Assembly: GCA_000733915.1 (NCBI GenBank)
Contig: JPOM01000001.1
Location: 186,001-250,000, forward strand
DNA length: 64,000 nt
Source of the DNA: Caulobacteraceae bacterium PMMR1
GTDB lineage: Bacteria; Pseudomonadota; Alphaproteobacteria; Caulobacterales; Caulobacteraceae
Reading direction: 5' to 3'
In this document: in pieces, positions 8,774-19,676 of the stretch
Layout: each line of letters opens with the position of its first letter
Position numbering within the stretch: position 1 is the stretch's first letter
Notes under the pieces: model-generated
Databases searched by the model: none
Told to the model about the DNA's origin: nothing
The model's input: the letters and a program-made list of their open reading frames with translations, nothing else
Made by a program: the position numbers and the translations under genes

Positions 8774-8811
8774 TTATCGCGTCCCGCTTTCGGCGCGGTT
8801 GAGGAACGGCG

Positions 8812-9165
8812 TTAACGCGTCTCAACCGCCTCGGTCAGGAAGTGGCGGCCCTCGCGGTCCTCGATCTCCACCACCCACAGGTCGGGATCGATGCGAGCCT
8901 GGCGCTCGGCATAGAGGTCGAGCTCGGCCTCCTCGCGGGAGTCCGCCGGCTGCATCCAGACCCGCTCTCCATCGCCGCGCGTGGCTTCGCTATAGAGGCG
9001 CGCCTCGCGGGTGAGGGGGTTGTAGGTCTTCACCAGCACCGCGCCCGCCTGCGGATCGCCCTTGCGCGCGACCATGGCGAAGGCCCCGCCGAGCTCGGCG
9101 CGGCGGATCAGGGCGGAGACCCAGAGGTCGGTGGACAGCAGCAAGGCCTTAACCCTTCCCGTCAA
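8812..9165 (-). CDS. DUF1491 family protein
   Basis: 117-residue protein matching DUF1491, a small alphaproteobacterial family of unknown function. Recognised from LWVSALIRRAELGGAFAMVA, then RKGDPQAGAVLVKTYNP, a central Glu-rich helix (REEAELDLYAERQARIDPDL) and the ending WVVEIEDREGRHFL. It is typically a cytosolic single-domain protein of about this length. It lies 34 bases upstream of the divergent exported-protein gene, so the two promoters are close or overlapping. Confidence 0.8.
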   Translation of the reverse strand: MTGRVKALLLSTDLWVSALIRRAELGGAFAMVARKGDPQAGAVLVKTYNPLTREARLYSEATRGDGERVWMQPADSREEAELDLYAERQARIDPDLWVVEIEDREGRHFLTEAVETR

Positions 9166-9199
9166 CCGCGTCGCAAGTCGCCCTGTGTAGGGTCAGGGC

Positions 9200-10024
9200 A
9201 TGGACAAGACCACCCTTCTCGCCCTGGGCCTCGCGGGCGCGGCGGCGCTGACGCCGGCCGTGGCGCAGGCCGACGTGGGCGCGGCGCTCTATCAGCGCGC
9301 GCTGATCGCCTCCGCTGACAGCCGCTGCCGCCTCTTCGCCTCCCCGGTGTCTGCGGTCGTGTCGGCCGGCGTGGACCAGGCCCGCGGCGACGCCCTGCGT
9401 GCGGGGGCGGCGGACGGCGCCGTCGCCCAGCTGATCGCCCAGGCGCGCCTGACCGCCCAGGCGGTGGACTGCGCCTCGCCCAGCCTGCGCCTCGTCGCCG
9501 ACCGGGTGCAGAAGGCCTATGCCGGCTATGCCCGCCTGCCGAGCGAGCGCTTCCCTGGCCAGTTCGCCGCCTGGCGCGCTGATCGCCAGGGCCGCGGCGG
9601 CTGGCGATTGGTGCAGACGGCCCAGGGCGCGCCCACCGGGCTTAGCGTCGCCTTCGGCCTCGGGCCGAGCGGGCGCCCCGAGGCGCAGGTCGCAGGTCCC
9701 GGCGCCGATCGCCTGGCCGGCGCGCGCCTGCTGTTTCGGGACGAGCGCATCGCCGCCCAGCCCTACATCGACCCCCGGGCGCCGGGGCTGGCGGGTCGCG
9801 CCGCGCCGGCGTCCGTCTCCCGCGCCGTCTACGCCCAGGACCGCGACACCGAGGCGAACCGCGCCACCTTCCGCTTCTCGCCGGCGGCGCTCGACGCCCT
9901 GGCCGAGCTCGACCCTCGGGAGGCGGCGACGCTGGAGCTGATCGCGCCCGACCAGAGCGTGCGTCGGGTGTTCATCGAGGCGGGGGACCTGCGCGCCGCC
10001 CGGGCGTTCCTGGCCGCGCGCTGA
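9200..10024 (+). CDS. Exported hypothetical protein
   Basis: 274-residue protein with a clear signal peptide (hydrophobic core at about 5-20, cleavage after AQA at about 24). The mature part is Ala/Arg-rich and reads as a single domain with two Cys (SRCRLF, VDCASP) that could form a disulfide. The function is not recognised. A periplasmic location is inferred from the signal peptide. It converges with the SIMPL-domain gene (gap of 8 bases) and is divergent from the DUF1491 gene. Confidence 0.7.
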   Translation: MDKTTLLALGLAGAAALTPAVAQADVGAALYQRALIASADSRCRLFASPVSAVVSAGVDQARGDALRAGAADGAVAQLIAQARLTAQAVDCASPSLRLVADRVQKAYAGYARLPSERFPGQFAAWRADRQGRGGWRLVQTAQGAPTGLSVAFGLGPSGRPEAQVAGPGADRLAGARLLFRDERIAAQPYIDPRAPGLAGRAAPASVSRAVYAQDRDTEANRATFRFSPAALDALAELDPREAATLELIAPDQSVRRVFIEAGDLRAARAFLAAR

Positions 10025-10032
10025 GCCTCAGC

Positions 10033-10761
10033 CTAGCGCGTCAGCTCGAAGACGCCGCTGACGTCGATCCGCACCTTCAGTTCGCCGGGCGCCACCGGCG
10101 TGCTCTCGGCCCGGGCCGGGGCCGCGGCGAGGCGGAACATCGGCCGGGGCGGCGAACCGTCGCCGCCGCCCTCCGTCAGGTTCACCAGCCGCGCGATGCG
10201 GTAGCCCGTCGCCTTGGCGTAGAGTTCCGCCTTGGCCTGCAGCGCCGTCACCGCCTCGCGCCGGGCGGCGTCCTCGGCCGCGCGGGGCGATTGCAGCCCG
10301 AAGGCGATGCCCTGGACCTGGTTGGCCCCCGCAGCGACGACGGCGTCCACGGTCGCGCCGAGCTTGCCGAGGTCGCGCACCGTCGCGGTCACCTGGTTGG
10401 ACGCCTCATAGCCGGTCAGCTTCGGCGGCTGCCCCTGGGCGTAGACGTACTGCGGGTTCAGGTTCAGGCCCGAGGTCTGGATGTCCCGCTCGGCGATCCC
10501 CTGGGCGGCCAGGCTTCTCAGGGTGGCCGCCATGCGGGTGCGGTTGGCCGCCATGGCCGCCGCGGCGGTCGGGCCCGGGGTGGTCACGCCGAGGGTGATC
10601 GTCGCCTGGTCGGGCGCGAGCGTTGTCTCGCCATAGGCCGACAGGCTGAGCGTGGTGGCCCGGAAGGCGGCGTCTTCCGCCCGCGCGGCTTGGGCTAAGG
10701 CGGGGGCGGCGGCGCTGGTCGCCAGTCCGAGGGCGACGAGGGCGGCGGCGAGGGGGCGCAT
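10033..10761 (-). CDS. SIMPL (DUF541) domain periplasmic protein
   Basis: 242-residue exported protein with a signal peptide at 1-24 (ends PALAQAA). The SIMPL domain is recognised from LSAYGETTLAPDQATITLGV, TTPGPTAAAAMAANR, the IQTSGLNLNPQYVY block and GYEASNQVTATVRDL. Family members (YggE, BP26) form periplasmic oligomeric rings and are linked to oxidative-stress tolerance, though the mechanism is unresolved. The gene lies divergent from pgk with 170 bases between. Confidence 0.88.
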   Translation of the reverse strand: MRPLAAALVALGLATSAAAPALAQAARAEDAAFRATTLSLSAYGETTLAPDQATITLGVTTPGPTAAAAMAANRTRMAATLRSLAAQGIAERDIQTSGLNLNPQYVYAQGQPPKLTGYEASNQVTATVRDLGKLGATVDAVVAAGANQVQGIAFGLQSPRAAEDAARREAVTALQAKAELYAKATGYRIARLVNLTEGGGDGSPPRPMFRLAAAPARAESTPVAPGELKVRIDVSGVFELTR

Positions 10762-10931
10762 GGGCGTGGAGCTCCGAGGGCGAGGTCAGATAGCGCTATT
10801 TAGCTCAACTTGGCCGTGAACGTCTCCTGAATGCGCCGGCGATCGCGTCGGGCGCGACGAACGGACTACCCAGTCGGGTCGCATCGTGCTCTAGCGCGCC
10901 TCTCGACCCAGCCCCTGACGGACTTCGCCGC

Positions 10932-12125
10932 ATGCGTTTTCGCACCCTGGACCAGGCCCGCGACCTGAGCGGACGTCGCGCCCTCGTGCGCGTCGACTTC
11001 AACGTGCCCATGGCCGAGGGCCGGGTCAGCGACGACACTCGGCTGCGCGCGGCTCTACCGACCATCCGCTGGCTGACGGAGCGCGGGGCCAAGGTGGCGC
11101 TGCTGGCCCACTTCGACCGCCCCAAGGGCAAGCGCGTGGACAGCATGAGTCTGAAGCCGGTGGTCGCGCCCCTGTCGGCTCTGCTGGGCCGGCCCGTCGC
11201 CTGGTCGGACGACTGCGTGGGGCCTGAGGCCGAGGCGACGGTGAACGGGCTGGAGCCGGGCGGGGTGGCGCTCCTGGAGAACCTGCGCTTCCACGCCGGC
11301 GAGGAGGCCAACGACGAGGGCTTCGCGCGCCAGCTCGCCGCGCTTGGCGACCTCTACGTCGACGACGCGTTCAGCGCGGCGCACCGGGCGCACGCCTCCA
11401 CCGAGGCCGTGGCGCACCTGCTGCCCGCCTATGCGGGCCTGTCGATGCAGCGCGAGCTCGAGGCGCTGGATGCGGCCCTGGGCTCGCCCAAGCGGCCGGT
11501 GATCGGGATCGTGGGCGGCTCCAAGGTCTCCACCAAGCTCGACCTCCTGAAGAATCTGGTGACCAAGCTCGACAAGCTGGCCATCGGGGGCGGCATGGCC
11601 AACACCTTCCTCTACGCCCAGGGGCACGACGTGGGCGCTTCCTACTGCGAGACAGAGCTGGCGGAGACGGCGCGCGACATCATCCGCCTGGCGGGGCGGA
11701 ACAACTGCAAGCTCTTCCTGCCGCTGGACATCGTGGTGGCCGAGAAGATGGCGCCCGGCGCGCCGGCGCGGGTCCGCGGGCTGGGCGAGGTGGACGAACA
11801 CGAGCGCATCCTGGACGCCGGGCCGGAGACCGTGGCGCGGCTGAAGCGGGCGATGGACAATTCCGCCACCCTGATCTGGAACGGCCCGCTTGGCGTGTTC
11901 GAGATGCCGCCCTTCGACGCTGCGACGGTGGAGGCGGCGCGCCATGCCGCGGCGCTCGCCAAGGCGGGCCGGCTCATCGCCGTGGCCGGCGGCGGCGACA
12001 CCGTGGCGGCCCTGCACCACGCCGGGGTGGCGGGCGACTTCACCTTCGTCTCCACCGCCGGGGGCGCGTTCCTGGAGTGGATGGAGGGCAAGGCGCTGCC
12101 CGGCGTCGACGCCCTGAAGGGCTAG
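10932..12125 (+). CDS. pgk: Phosphoglycerate kinase
   Basis: Glycolytic enzyme that transfers phosphate from 1,3-bisphosphoglycerate to ADP. The 397 residues match the usual bacterial length. Signatures are VRVDFNVPMAEGRVSDDTR (substrate-binding Asp/Asn/Arg), the basic-patch region LAHFDRPKG, GGSKVSTKLDLLKNLV (hinge) and the nucleotide loop VAGGGDTVAAL near the C-terminus. The start ATG 10932 begins the conserved N-terminus directly. In many alphaproteobacteria pgk follows gap; here gap is absent and the upstream gene is a divergent SIMPL protein. Confidence 0.97.
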   Translation: MRFRTLDQARDLSGRRALVRVDFNVPMAEGRVSDDTRLRAALPTIRWLTERGAKVALLAHFDRPKGKRVDSMSLKPVVAPLSALLGRPVAWSDDCVGPEAEATVNGLEPGGVALLENLRFHAGEEANDEGFARQLAALGDLYVDDAFSAAHRAHASTEAVAHLLPAYAGLSMQRELEALDAALGSPKRPVIGIVGGSKVSTKLDLLKNLVTKLDKLAIGGGMANTFLYAQGHDVGASYCETELAETARDIIRLAGRNNCKLFLPLDIVVAEKMAPGAPARVRGLGEVDEHERILDAGPETVARLKRAMDNSATLIWNGPLGVFEMPPFDAATVEAARHAAALAKAGRLIAVAGGGDTVAALHHAGVAGDFTFVSTAGGAFLEWMEGKALPGVDALKG

Positions 12126-12136
12126 GGCGCCATTCG

Positions 12137-12166
12137 CAGGGGCCCGAAGATCAGGGGCCCGAAGAT
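12137..12166. repeat. 15-bp tandem repeat, two copies
   Basis: The unit CAGGGGCCCGAAGAT occurs twice head to tail (12137-12151, 12152-12166), with a partial third copy running into the stop of the convergent membrane-protein gene. It fills the 41-base gap between pgk and that gene. Each unit holds the palindrome GGGGCCC. It may act in transcription termination between the convergent genes, but there is no T-tract. Confidence 0.7.
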
Positions 12167-12610
12167 TCAGGGGCTGGGCGTCTTGCGGACGTTGATCACC
12201 TCGAAGGAGCCGCGGCTGGCGCGCGCGAGCTGACGCTTGCGCTGCGTCTTGCGGCGGAAGACGAGGTGCAGCGCCCAGTTCGCGATGCTGACCAGCAGAC
12301 CTCCGACCAGAGCCGCGACGAAGCCGTGCACATGCAGGCCCGGCAAGAACACCGAGGCGAGCCCGAAGGTCGCCGCGTTCAGCACGAACACGAAAAGGCC
12401 GAGGCTCACCAGCACGATCGGCAGGGTGATGATGAACAGAAGCGGGCGCACGATCGCATTGACCAGCGCCAGCACGAGCGCCGCCATCCCGAGGGTGACC
12501 CACCCGGGCATGGCGGTCAGGGAGTCGATCACGACCCCGCCCGGCAGGAGGACGGTCGCCAGCCAAATGCCCAGCGCGTTGGCGGCGATCCGGACCAGTA
12601 ACGACATCAT
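12167..12610 (-). CDS. Phage-holin-4 (YvlD/DUF360-like) family membrane protein
   Basis: 147-residue inner-membrane protein with four hydrophobic segments (about 4-24, 33-50, 55-80 and 90-118) followed by a basic cytosolic tail (FRRKTQRKRQLARASRG). The arrangement, with ALVNAIVRPLLFIITLPIVL at its centre, is that of the YvlD/phage_holin_4_2 family found in many chromosomes. It is not a sign of prophage here. The function is unknown. It converges with pgk. Confidence 0.8.
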   Translation of the reverse strand: MMSLLVRIAANALGIWLATVLLPGGVVIDSLTAMPGWVTLGMAALVLALVNAIVRPLLFIITLPIVLVSLGLFVFVLNAATFGLASVFLPGLHVHGFVAALVGGLLVSIANWALHLVFRRKTQRKRQLARASRGSFEVINVRKTPSP

Positions 12611-12696
12611 CCCCGTGGCTCTCCGGCTTTCGTTGCTCCAAGCTTAGCCGCAGCGCACAGAGAGGGCGACGGGGCGCGCCCCTCTCCCCGCCGGGC

Positions 12697-13449
12697 TCAG
12701 CGGTTGGCGCCGCCCTTGGTCCCGCCCCCGACCTTGTCTTCCTTGTTCTTGATCGCCGCGTCGAGCGCCTTGGCCATGTCCAGGTGCATCTGCACCGTGG
12801 GCGCGGTCTTGGCGGCGAAGGCTTTCAGCTGGTCGTTGTCGCCGTGGTCGGCGAAGCCCTTCATCAGGGTGACGGCTTCCTCGTGCGCGGCGACCTGCTG
12901 GTCCGCGTAGCGCACGTCGAGGTCGTCCGCCGAGGCGGACTTCAGGTTGTCGACCAGCCCCTGGCGGCGCTGGTCCAGGGCGGTGGGGATCTGCTCCTTG
13001 ATGTTTCCGCCCTGGACGAGGGAGGTCAGCTCCTTGGTCGTCTTGGTGTGGTCCTTGATCATCTGGGCCGCGAACTTCTTCACGGCCGAGGACTTGGAGC
13101 GCTGCTCGACGACCTTGGCGGCGTCGATCTCGTACAGGTCGCTGCGGGCGGCGTTCAGCACGAACTCGTGGGTGTTCACCGAGCCCAGGGTCGAGGCGGA
13201 GACGGCGCCGACGCCGGCCGCCGCCGTGTCCTGCGCCTTGTCCACCACGTCGGAGATCTTGGCCATCGCCGCGTCCGTGGCCGACAGGTTGTTGCCCGAG
13301 CCCGAGTTGGTCTCAGGATTGGCCGGGGCGGAGGCGTTGGTCAGGTTGTCGTTGCTGGCCATCCCGTTGGCGGCGGAGTTCCCGCTCTTGCTGCACGCGG
13401 CGAGCGCAAGGGCGGCGAGGGCGGCGCCCAGAAGCTTGGGACCGATCAT
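12697..13449 (-). CDS. DUF4142 domain lipoprotein
   Basis: 250-residue envelope lipoprotein. The start at ATG 13449 gives a short signal peptide ending in the lipobox LAAC with Cys at 19; an in-frame GTG seven codons upstream (13470) is a weaker alternative. A Ser/Asn-rich linker precedes the DUF4142 helical-bundle domain (about 90-235), recognised from HEFVLNAARSDLYEIDAAKV and FAAQMIKDHTKTTKELTSLV. It is a ferritin-like fold of unknown role, often seen in soil alphaproteobacteria. It ends in a Gly/Lys tail. Confidence 0.85.
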   Translation of the reverse strand: MIGPKLLGAALAALALAACSKSGNSAANGMASNDNLTNASAPANPETNSGSGNNLSATDAAMAKISDVVDKAQDTAAAGVGAVSASTLGSVNTHEFVLNAARSDLYEIDAAKVVEQRSKSSAVKKFAAQMIKDHTKTTKELTSLVQGGNIKEQIPTALDQRRQGLVDNLKSASADDLDVRYADQQVAAHEEAVTLMKGFADHGDNDQLKAFAAKTAPTVQMHLDMAKALDAAIKNKEDKVGGGTKGGANR

Positions 13450-13542
13450 GGCGTGGCTATCCTGAGACACGGCAGAGCCGAAACACGCGCTCGTGATCGA
13501 AGTTCCTGCGACGCTGCCGCAACGGGCGCGGCGACGGGCGCC

Positions 13543-13899
13543 TCAGGCGACGCGCTTGATCCGATTGCCCTCGTCGAGCAGCACGACGCTGGGGTTGTAG
13601 TTGCGGGCCGTCTCGGCCTCGAGCTGGGCGTAGGCGACCACGATCACCTTGTCCCCGGTCTGGACGAGACGGGCGGCGGCGCCGTTGACCCCGATAGTGC
13701 GCGAGCCCCGCGGCGCCTCGATGGCGTAGGTCGTGAAGCGCGCGCCGGTGGTGATGTTCAGGACGTCGACCTGCTCGTGGGGCAGGATGCCGGAGGCGTC
13801 CAGCAGGTCGCGGTCCACGGCGATGGAGCCCTCGTAGTGGAGATCGGCCTGGGTCACCGTGGCCCGGTGAAGCTTGGCCTTCATCATCGTGACCAGCAT
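13543..13899 (-). CDS. panD: Aspartate 1-decarboxylase
   Basis: Makes beta-alanine for pantothenate and coenzyme A from L-aspartate. It is a pyruvoyl enzyme that self-cleaves between Gly24 and Ser25 in [10 protein letters not shown]. The 118-residue length is normal for the family. Further motifs are [12 protein letters not shown] at the N-terminus, [19 protein letters not shown] and [13 protein letters not shown]. The start ATG 13899 sits just before the conserved N-terminus; a codon six residues later is also possible. The frame extends upstream but with no family similarity. Confidence 0.96.
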   Translation of the reverse strand: MLVTMMKAKLHRATVTQADLHYEGSIAVDRDLLDASGILPHEQVDVLNITTGARFTTYAIEAPRGSRTIGVNGAAARLVQTGDKVIVVAYAQLEAETARNYNPSVVLLDEGNRIKRVA

Positions 13900-14017
13900 G
13901 CGGCCCCCCGTCAGGGCGGACGCGCCCCCCAGAGCGGGCGGCATATAGAGGGCTCGGCGGTCTTTCGCAATCGCAGCGAAGCCGCCCGCTGACGCTGCGT
14001 CAGCCCGCCCGCTCCGG

Positions 14018-14227
14018 TTAGGCCGCCTGCGGGGTCCCCGCGGCGGCGTTGCGTTCCCGCGCCTCAGCTTCAAAGATGGCCTGCAGGTTCTCCGCGGGCC
14101 AGCGCTGGTTGAAGGCGGATTGCTGCGCCGCACGGGCCCGCCGCTCGATGGCGCGCCTCTGCTCGGGCGTGAGCGCGCGCAAGGCCCGCTCGTGCTCGCT
14201 ACGGATGTGTTCGGCCGTGAAGATCAT
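14018..14227 (-). CDS. Small hypothetical protein (69 aa)
   Basis: Short Ala/Arg/Glu-rich, probably fully helical cytosolic protein reading [20 protein letters not shown], with a conserved-looking [19 protein letters not shown]. The function is not recognised. It lies upstream of panD in the same orientation with a 118-base gap, and downstream of argG with an 82-base gap. The consistent third-position GC and the absence of a better frame support it moderately. Confidence 0.5.
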   Translation of the reverse strand: MIFTAEHIRSEHERALRALTPEQRRAIERRARAAQQSAFNQRWPAENLQAIFEAEARERNAAAGTPQAA

Positions 14228-14309
14228 GGGACCTGCTCCCGATCGGGCCCGCAGTCTGCACCGGGGGCCCTGAACCCGCGCGGGCCGCTCCGGTCATCTA
14301 CGGTTCACC

Positions 14310-15551
<1,242 letters not shown>

Positions 15552-15653
15552 GGGCAGGGTCCCCCGGGGGCGCCGCCCGATGCCATGGTGCTCAGGCGAC
15601 GGCGCGCTTTAGGGACCACGGGCCCGGGGGTCAACGGCGGAGCCGCTCGGGCC

Positions 15654-17263
15654 TCAGTGGCGGAACACGCGCACCCCGGTGAAGGCCATGGCCAGGCCGT
15701 GGGCGTCGGCGGCCGCGATCACCTCGGCGTCGCGGATGGAGCCGCCGGGCTGGATCACCGCCGTCGCCCCCGCCTCCGCCGCCTGCAAGAGGCCGTCCGC
15801 GAAGGGGAAGAACGCGTCCGAGGCGCAGGCGGAGCCCTTGGCCAGCGACTGCGGCGCGCCTGCGGCCTGCGCCGCCTCCCGGGCGCGCAGCGCGGCGATG
15901 CGCGCAGAGTCCCGCCGGTTCATCTGGCCCGCCCCGATGCCGGCGGTCTGACCGTCCTTGGCGTAGACGATGGCGTTGGACTTCACGTGCTTGGCGACAG
16001 TGAAGGCGAAGAGCATGTCGCGCACCTCCGCCTCGGTGGGCTGGCGCTGGGTCACGACGGTCAGGTCGGCCGCGCGCACCCGGGCGACGTCGCGGCCCTG
16101 GACCAGCAGGCCCCCGCCACCGAGCGCACCGTCTGGCCGGGCTGGGCGGGATCGGGCAGGCCGCCGGTCAGCAGCAGGCGCAGGTTCTTCTTGGCCGCAA
16201 AGACGGCGACGGCGTCCTCGTCGGCGTCGGGGGCGACCACCACCTCGGTGAAGATGTCGGCGATGGCGCGGGCGGCGGCGGCGTCCAGCTTGCGGTTCAC
16301 CGCCACGATGCCGCCGAAGGCCGAGACCGGGTCGCACTGCAGCGCGCGCCGGTAGGCGGTCTCGAGGTCGCGCCCCAGCGCCACGCCGCAGGGATTGGCG
16401 TGCTTGACGATGACGGCGGCGGCGCTCTCGCCGGGGTCGAACTCCGCGACCAGCTCGATGGCGGCGTCGGTGTCGGCCACGTTGTTGTAGGACAGCGCCT
16501 TGCCCTGCAGCTGGCGCGCGGTGGCGACCCCGGGCCGCACCTCGCCCGTGCGGTAGAAGGCCGCGCCCTGGTGGGGGTTCTCGCCGTAGCGCATCGCCTG
16601 GATCAGCTCGCCGGCGACGCTCATCCGGGCCGGGAAGAGGTCGTCGAGCTCGCGGGCGAACCAGGCGCTGACCGCGGCGTCATAGGCGGCGGTGCGGGCG
16701 AAGGCGCGGGCGGCCAGGCGCGTGCGCAGCTCCAGCCGCGTGGCGCCCTCGGCGTGCAGCGCGTCGAGCACCTCCGCCATGCTCTGCGGATCGACGCAGA
16801 CCGCCACATAGCCGTGGTTCTTGGCGGCCGAGCGCGTCATGGCCGGGCCGCCAATGTCGATGTTCTCGACCGCCGTGGCGAAGTCCGCCCCCGCCGCGCT
16901 CACCCGCTCGAAGGGGTAGAGGGTGCAGTAGAGGATATCGATGCCGCCGATCCCGTGCGCCGCCATGGCCTCGGCGTGGGCGGGGGCGTCGCGGACGCCG
17001 AGCAGCCCGCCGTGCACCATCGGGTGGAGCGTCTTGACCCGCCCGTCCATCATCTCCGGGAAGCCGGTCAGCTCGGCCACGTCCCGCACCGGCAGGCCGG
17101 CCTCGGCGATGGCCGCGCGCGTGCCCCCCGTGGACACCAGCTCGACGCCGAGCGCGTGCAGGGCGCGGGCGGTCTCCACGAGCCCGGTCTTGTCGAAGAC
17201 GGAGAGAAGGGCCCGGCGGGGCTGAACCCGGTCGGGCGGCGGTGGAAAGACGGCGTCAGGCAT
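15654..17263 (-). CDS. purH: Bifunctional AICAR transformylase / IMP cyclohydrolase PurH, with a -1 frameshift
   Basis: Catalyses the last two steps of de novo IMP synthesis. The N-terminal MGS-like cyclohydrolase domain reads [28 protein letters not shown] and [16 protein letters not shown]. The transformylase domain shows [11 protein letters not shown] and KHANPCGVA (catalytic Lys-His). The frame breaks near 16111-16115 after VRSVAG and resumes one frame over with [20 protein letters not shown]. The end [15 protein letters not shown] is normal. Restoring one base to the C5 run (plus strand) gives 536 residues. Because the enzyme is needed for purine autotrophy and all other motifs are intact, a sequencing error is likelier than a pseudogene. 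Confidence 0.9.
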
Positions 17264-17377
17264 GGGAGAGCGCCCTTAAGCCGCGTCACGCGCCAAGGGA
17301 AGCCGCTCCGTTAACCGCTCCGTAGCCGCGCCGCCCTAGAGTGCAGGCAAGAACCGGGCCAAAGTCGGGGAGAACGC

Positions 17378-18882
17378 ATGGCGCTGTCGGCGCGTCTGGA
17401 GCTGCGGCAAGGCCAGGGCCTGGTCATCACGCCCCAGCTGCAGCAGGCGATCAAGCTGCTCCAGCTCTCCAACCTGGAGCTGGAGGCCTATGTCGACCAG
17501 GAGCTTGAGCGCAATCCGCTGCTGGTGCGCGAGGAGCCGGACGCCCTTGAGCCGGACGGCGAGGCGGCCCCCCGGTCGCGGCCGAGATGCGGCTGGACGA
17601 GGCGCCCGGCGGCGAGGCGCACCGCGACCTGGACGCTTCCGCCGCCGACCTCGCGCCCGAGGCGGCGCCCGGCGACTTCGCCGAGCAGCAGCTGTCGGGG
17701 CCTGCGGGGGGCGCGGTGGACTGGTCCCGCGCCGGCGCCGGCGGCGACTTCGAGGGCGAGGGCGATCCGCTCGAGACCCGCCTCAGCGGGCCGCCCTCCC
17801 TGCGCGAGCACCTGCAAGGCCAGCTGGCGCTGGCCGGCTTCGACCCCGCCCGGCGCGTGATCGCCGCCCAGCTCCTCGATGCGGTGGACGAGGCGGGCTA
17901 TCTCCGCGCCGACCTCGCCGAAACGGCGAACCGCCTGGGCTGCGCGCCTGCGGAGGTCGAGGCGGTGCTGGCGCGCCTGCAGGGCTTCGAGCCGACCGGC
18001 GTCTTCGCGCGGGATCTCAAGGAGCGGCTGGCGCTGCAGCTGAAGGAGCGCGACCGGCTGGACCCGGCCATGGCCGTCCTGCTCGACAATCTGGAGCTCC
18101 TGGCCCGTCGGGACGTGCTGGCGCTGCGCCGGCTCTGCGGCGTGGACGACGAGGACCTGCGCGAGATGATCGCGGAGGTGAAAAGCCTGAACCCCCGTCC
18201 CTGCGCCGGGTTCGAGGCGGACGCCTCGCCGCCCGTCGTGCCCGACATCTTCGTGCGCGAGGACGCCCAGGGCGCCTGGCGGGTGGAGCTGAACACCGAT
18301 ACCCTGCCCCGCGTCCTGGTGGACCACAGCTATCAGGCGAGGATCGCCCGGGGCGCCCGCACCGAGGCCGACCGAGCGTTTGTCAGCGATTGCGTCGCCT
18401 CCGCCAACTGGCTGGTGCGCAGCCTCGACCAGCGCGCCCGCACCATCCTGAAGGTCACCAGCGAGATCGTGCGCCAGCAGGACGCCTTCCTGGCCTACGG
18501 CGTGGCGCACCTGCGCCCGCTGAACCTCAAGCAGGTCGCCGAGGCCATCGGCATGCACGAGTCCACCGTCAGCCGGGTGACGTCGAACAAGTACATGGCC
18601 ACCCCCCGGGGCGTGTTCGAGCTGAAGTTCTTCTTCACCTCCGCCATCGCCGCCACCGACGGACGAGAGGCGCACTCCGCCGAGAGCGTGCGCCACCGCA
18701 TCAAGCGCTTGATCGACGGCGAGCACGAGACGTCCGAAGGCGTCTTATCCGACGACCGCATCGTGGAGATCCTGAAGGGCTCAGGGGTCGACATCGCCCG
18801 CCGCACCGTCGCCAAGTATCGGGAGGCGCTCAGGATTCCGTCTTCGCTCGAGCGTCGCCGCACGATGCGCGCCGCGGTCTGA
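17378..18882 (+). CDS. rpoN: RNA polymerase sigma-54 factor RpoN, with a -1 frameshift
   Basis: Alternative sigma factor for nitrogen, flagellar and other -24/-12 promoters. The N-terminal activator-interacting region reads [29 protein letters not shown] (two adjoining blocks). The core-binding domain includes [16 protein letters not shown] and LNPRPCAGF. The DNA-binding part has [20 protein letters not shown], and the RpoN box is [10 protein letters not shown] near the end. The frame breaks in the acidic Region II at the C6 run 17567-17572; one added C rejoins it and gives 501 residues. The start ATG 17378 has gggagaac upstream. It is followed by hpf and ptsN, the classic rpoN neighbourhood. 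Confidence 0.93.
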
Positions 18883-18977
18883 ACCCAAGGCCGTCCGCCT
18901 GAGTTTCCGCCATCTCCGGGCCGCCGCCGAGCCGTTCCCGGCTTGACAGGCCCCCCACACGGACGTGCACTCTCCCC

Positions 18978-19676
18978 ATGGCGACGAGCAACCCCACCCC
19001 CATCACCGTCAAGGTTTCCGGCAAGCACGTGGACGTCGGCGATGCGCTGCGAACGCGGATCCAGGACGAGTTGAACGCGGGCGTGGGCAAGTACTTCGAG
19101 CGGGGCGGCACCGCCGAGGTCGTGGTCAGCCGCGACGGCCACTTCTTCTGCGTCGACACCGTCATGCTGCTGGCCTCGGGACAGCAGCTCGTCGCGCGGG
19201 GCCAGGGGCCCGACGCCCACGCCGCCTTCAGCCAGGCGCTGAACAAGATCGAGACGCGCGTGCGCCGCTACAAGCGCCGCCTGAAGAACCACCACGCCCA
19301 GCCGAGCGCGCGGGAGAGGGTGGAGACCCTGCCCTACGCGGTGCTCCGCGCGCCGGAGGCGTTGGACGAGGGCGACGAGGGCGAGGACTGGGGCGCGGAC
19401 GGCTCCGCCGGCCACGGCGCGCCGGAGGCCATGATCATCGCGGAGAGCCAGGCGGAGGTGAAGACCATGACCGTCATGATGGCCGTGATGGAGCTCGACC
19501 TGACGGGCGCGCCCCTGGTGCTCTTCCGCAACGCCGCCCACGGCGGCATGGCGGTGGTGTATCGCCGCAACGACGGCAATATCGGCTGGATCGACCCCCA
19601 GCGCACGGCCGCCAAAGCCGGGCGCAGGCCGCCGCCGGGGCGGGCGCCCAGACCGCCGGCGGGAACGGAACTGTGA
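18978..19676 (+). CDS. hpf: Ribosome hibernation promoting factor, long form
   Basis: Binds the 30S subunit in stationary phase and drives 100S dimer formation. The 232-residue length marks the long HPF type. The N-terminal RaiA/HPF domain (about 7-105) reads ITVKVSGKHVDVGDALRTRI to LNKIETRVRRYKRRLK. A linker leads to the dimerising C-terminal domain (about 140-205) with GAPLVLFRNAAHGGMAVVYR and RNDGNIGWIDP. The Pro/Arg tail after residue 212 looks atypical. Reading one frame over gives an Ala/Gly-rich ending to TGA 19700-19702 instead, so a further single-base error near 19620 is possible. A TTGACA at 18943-18948 may be the promoter -35. Confidence 0.92.
   Translation: MATSNPTPITVKVSGKHVDVGDALRTRIQDELNAGVGKYFERGGTAEVVVSRDGHFFCVDTVMLLASGQQLVARGQGPDAHAAFSQALNKIETRVRRYKRRLKNHHAQPSARERVETLPYAVLRAPEALDEGDEGEDWGADGSAGHGAPEAMIIAESQAEVKTMTVMMAVMELDLTGAPLVLFRNAAHGGMAVVYRRNDGNIGWIDPQRTAAKAGRRPPPGRAPRPPAGTEL

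Noticed and set aside
12167-12610. Prophage suggested by a holin-like protein
   Set aside because: YvlD/holin-4-type proteins are common chromosomal genes and no other phage gene is present.
16111-17572. Programmed -1 frameshifting in purH and rpoN
   Set aside because: No slippery heptamer with a downstream pseudoknot in the right frame, and neither gene is known to use recoding. Single-base loss in G/C runs explains all six cases.
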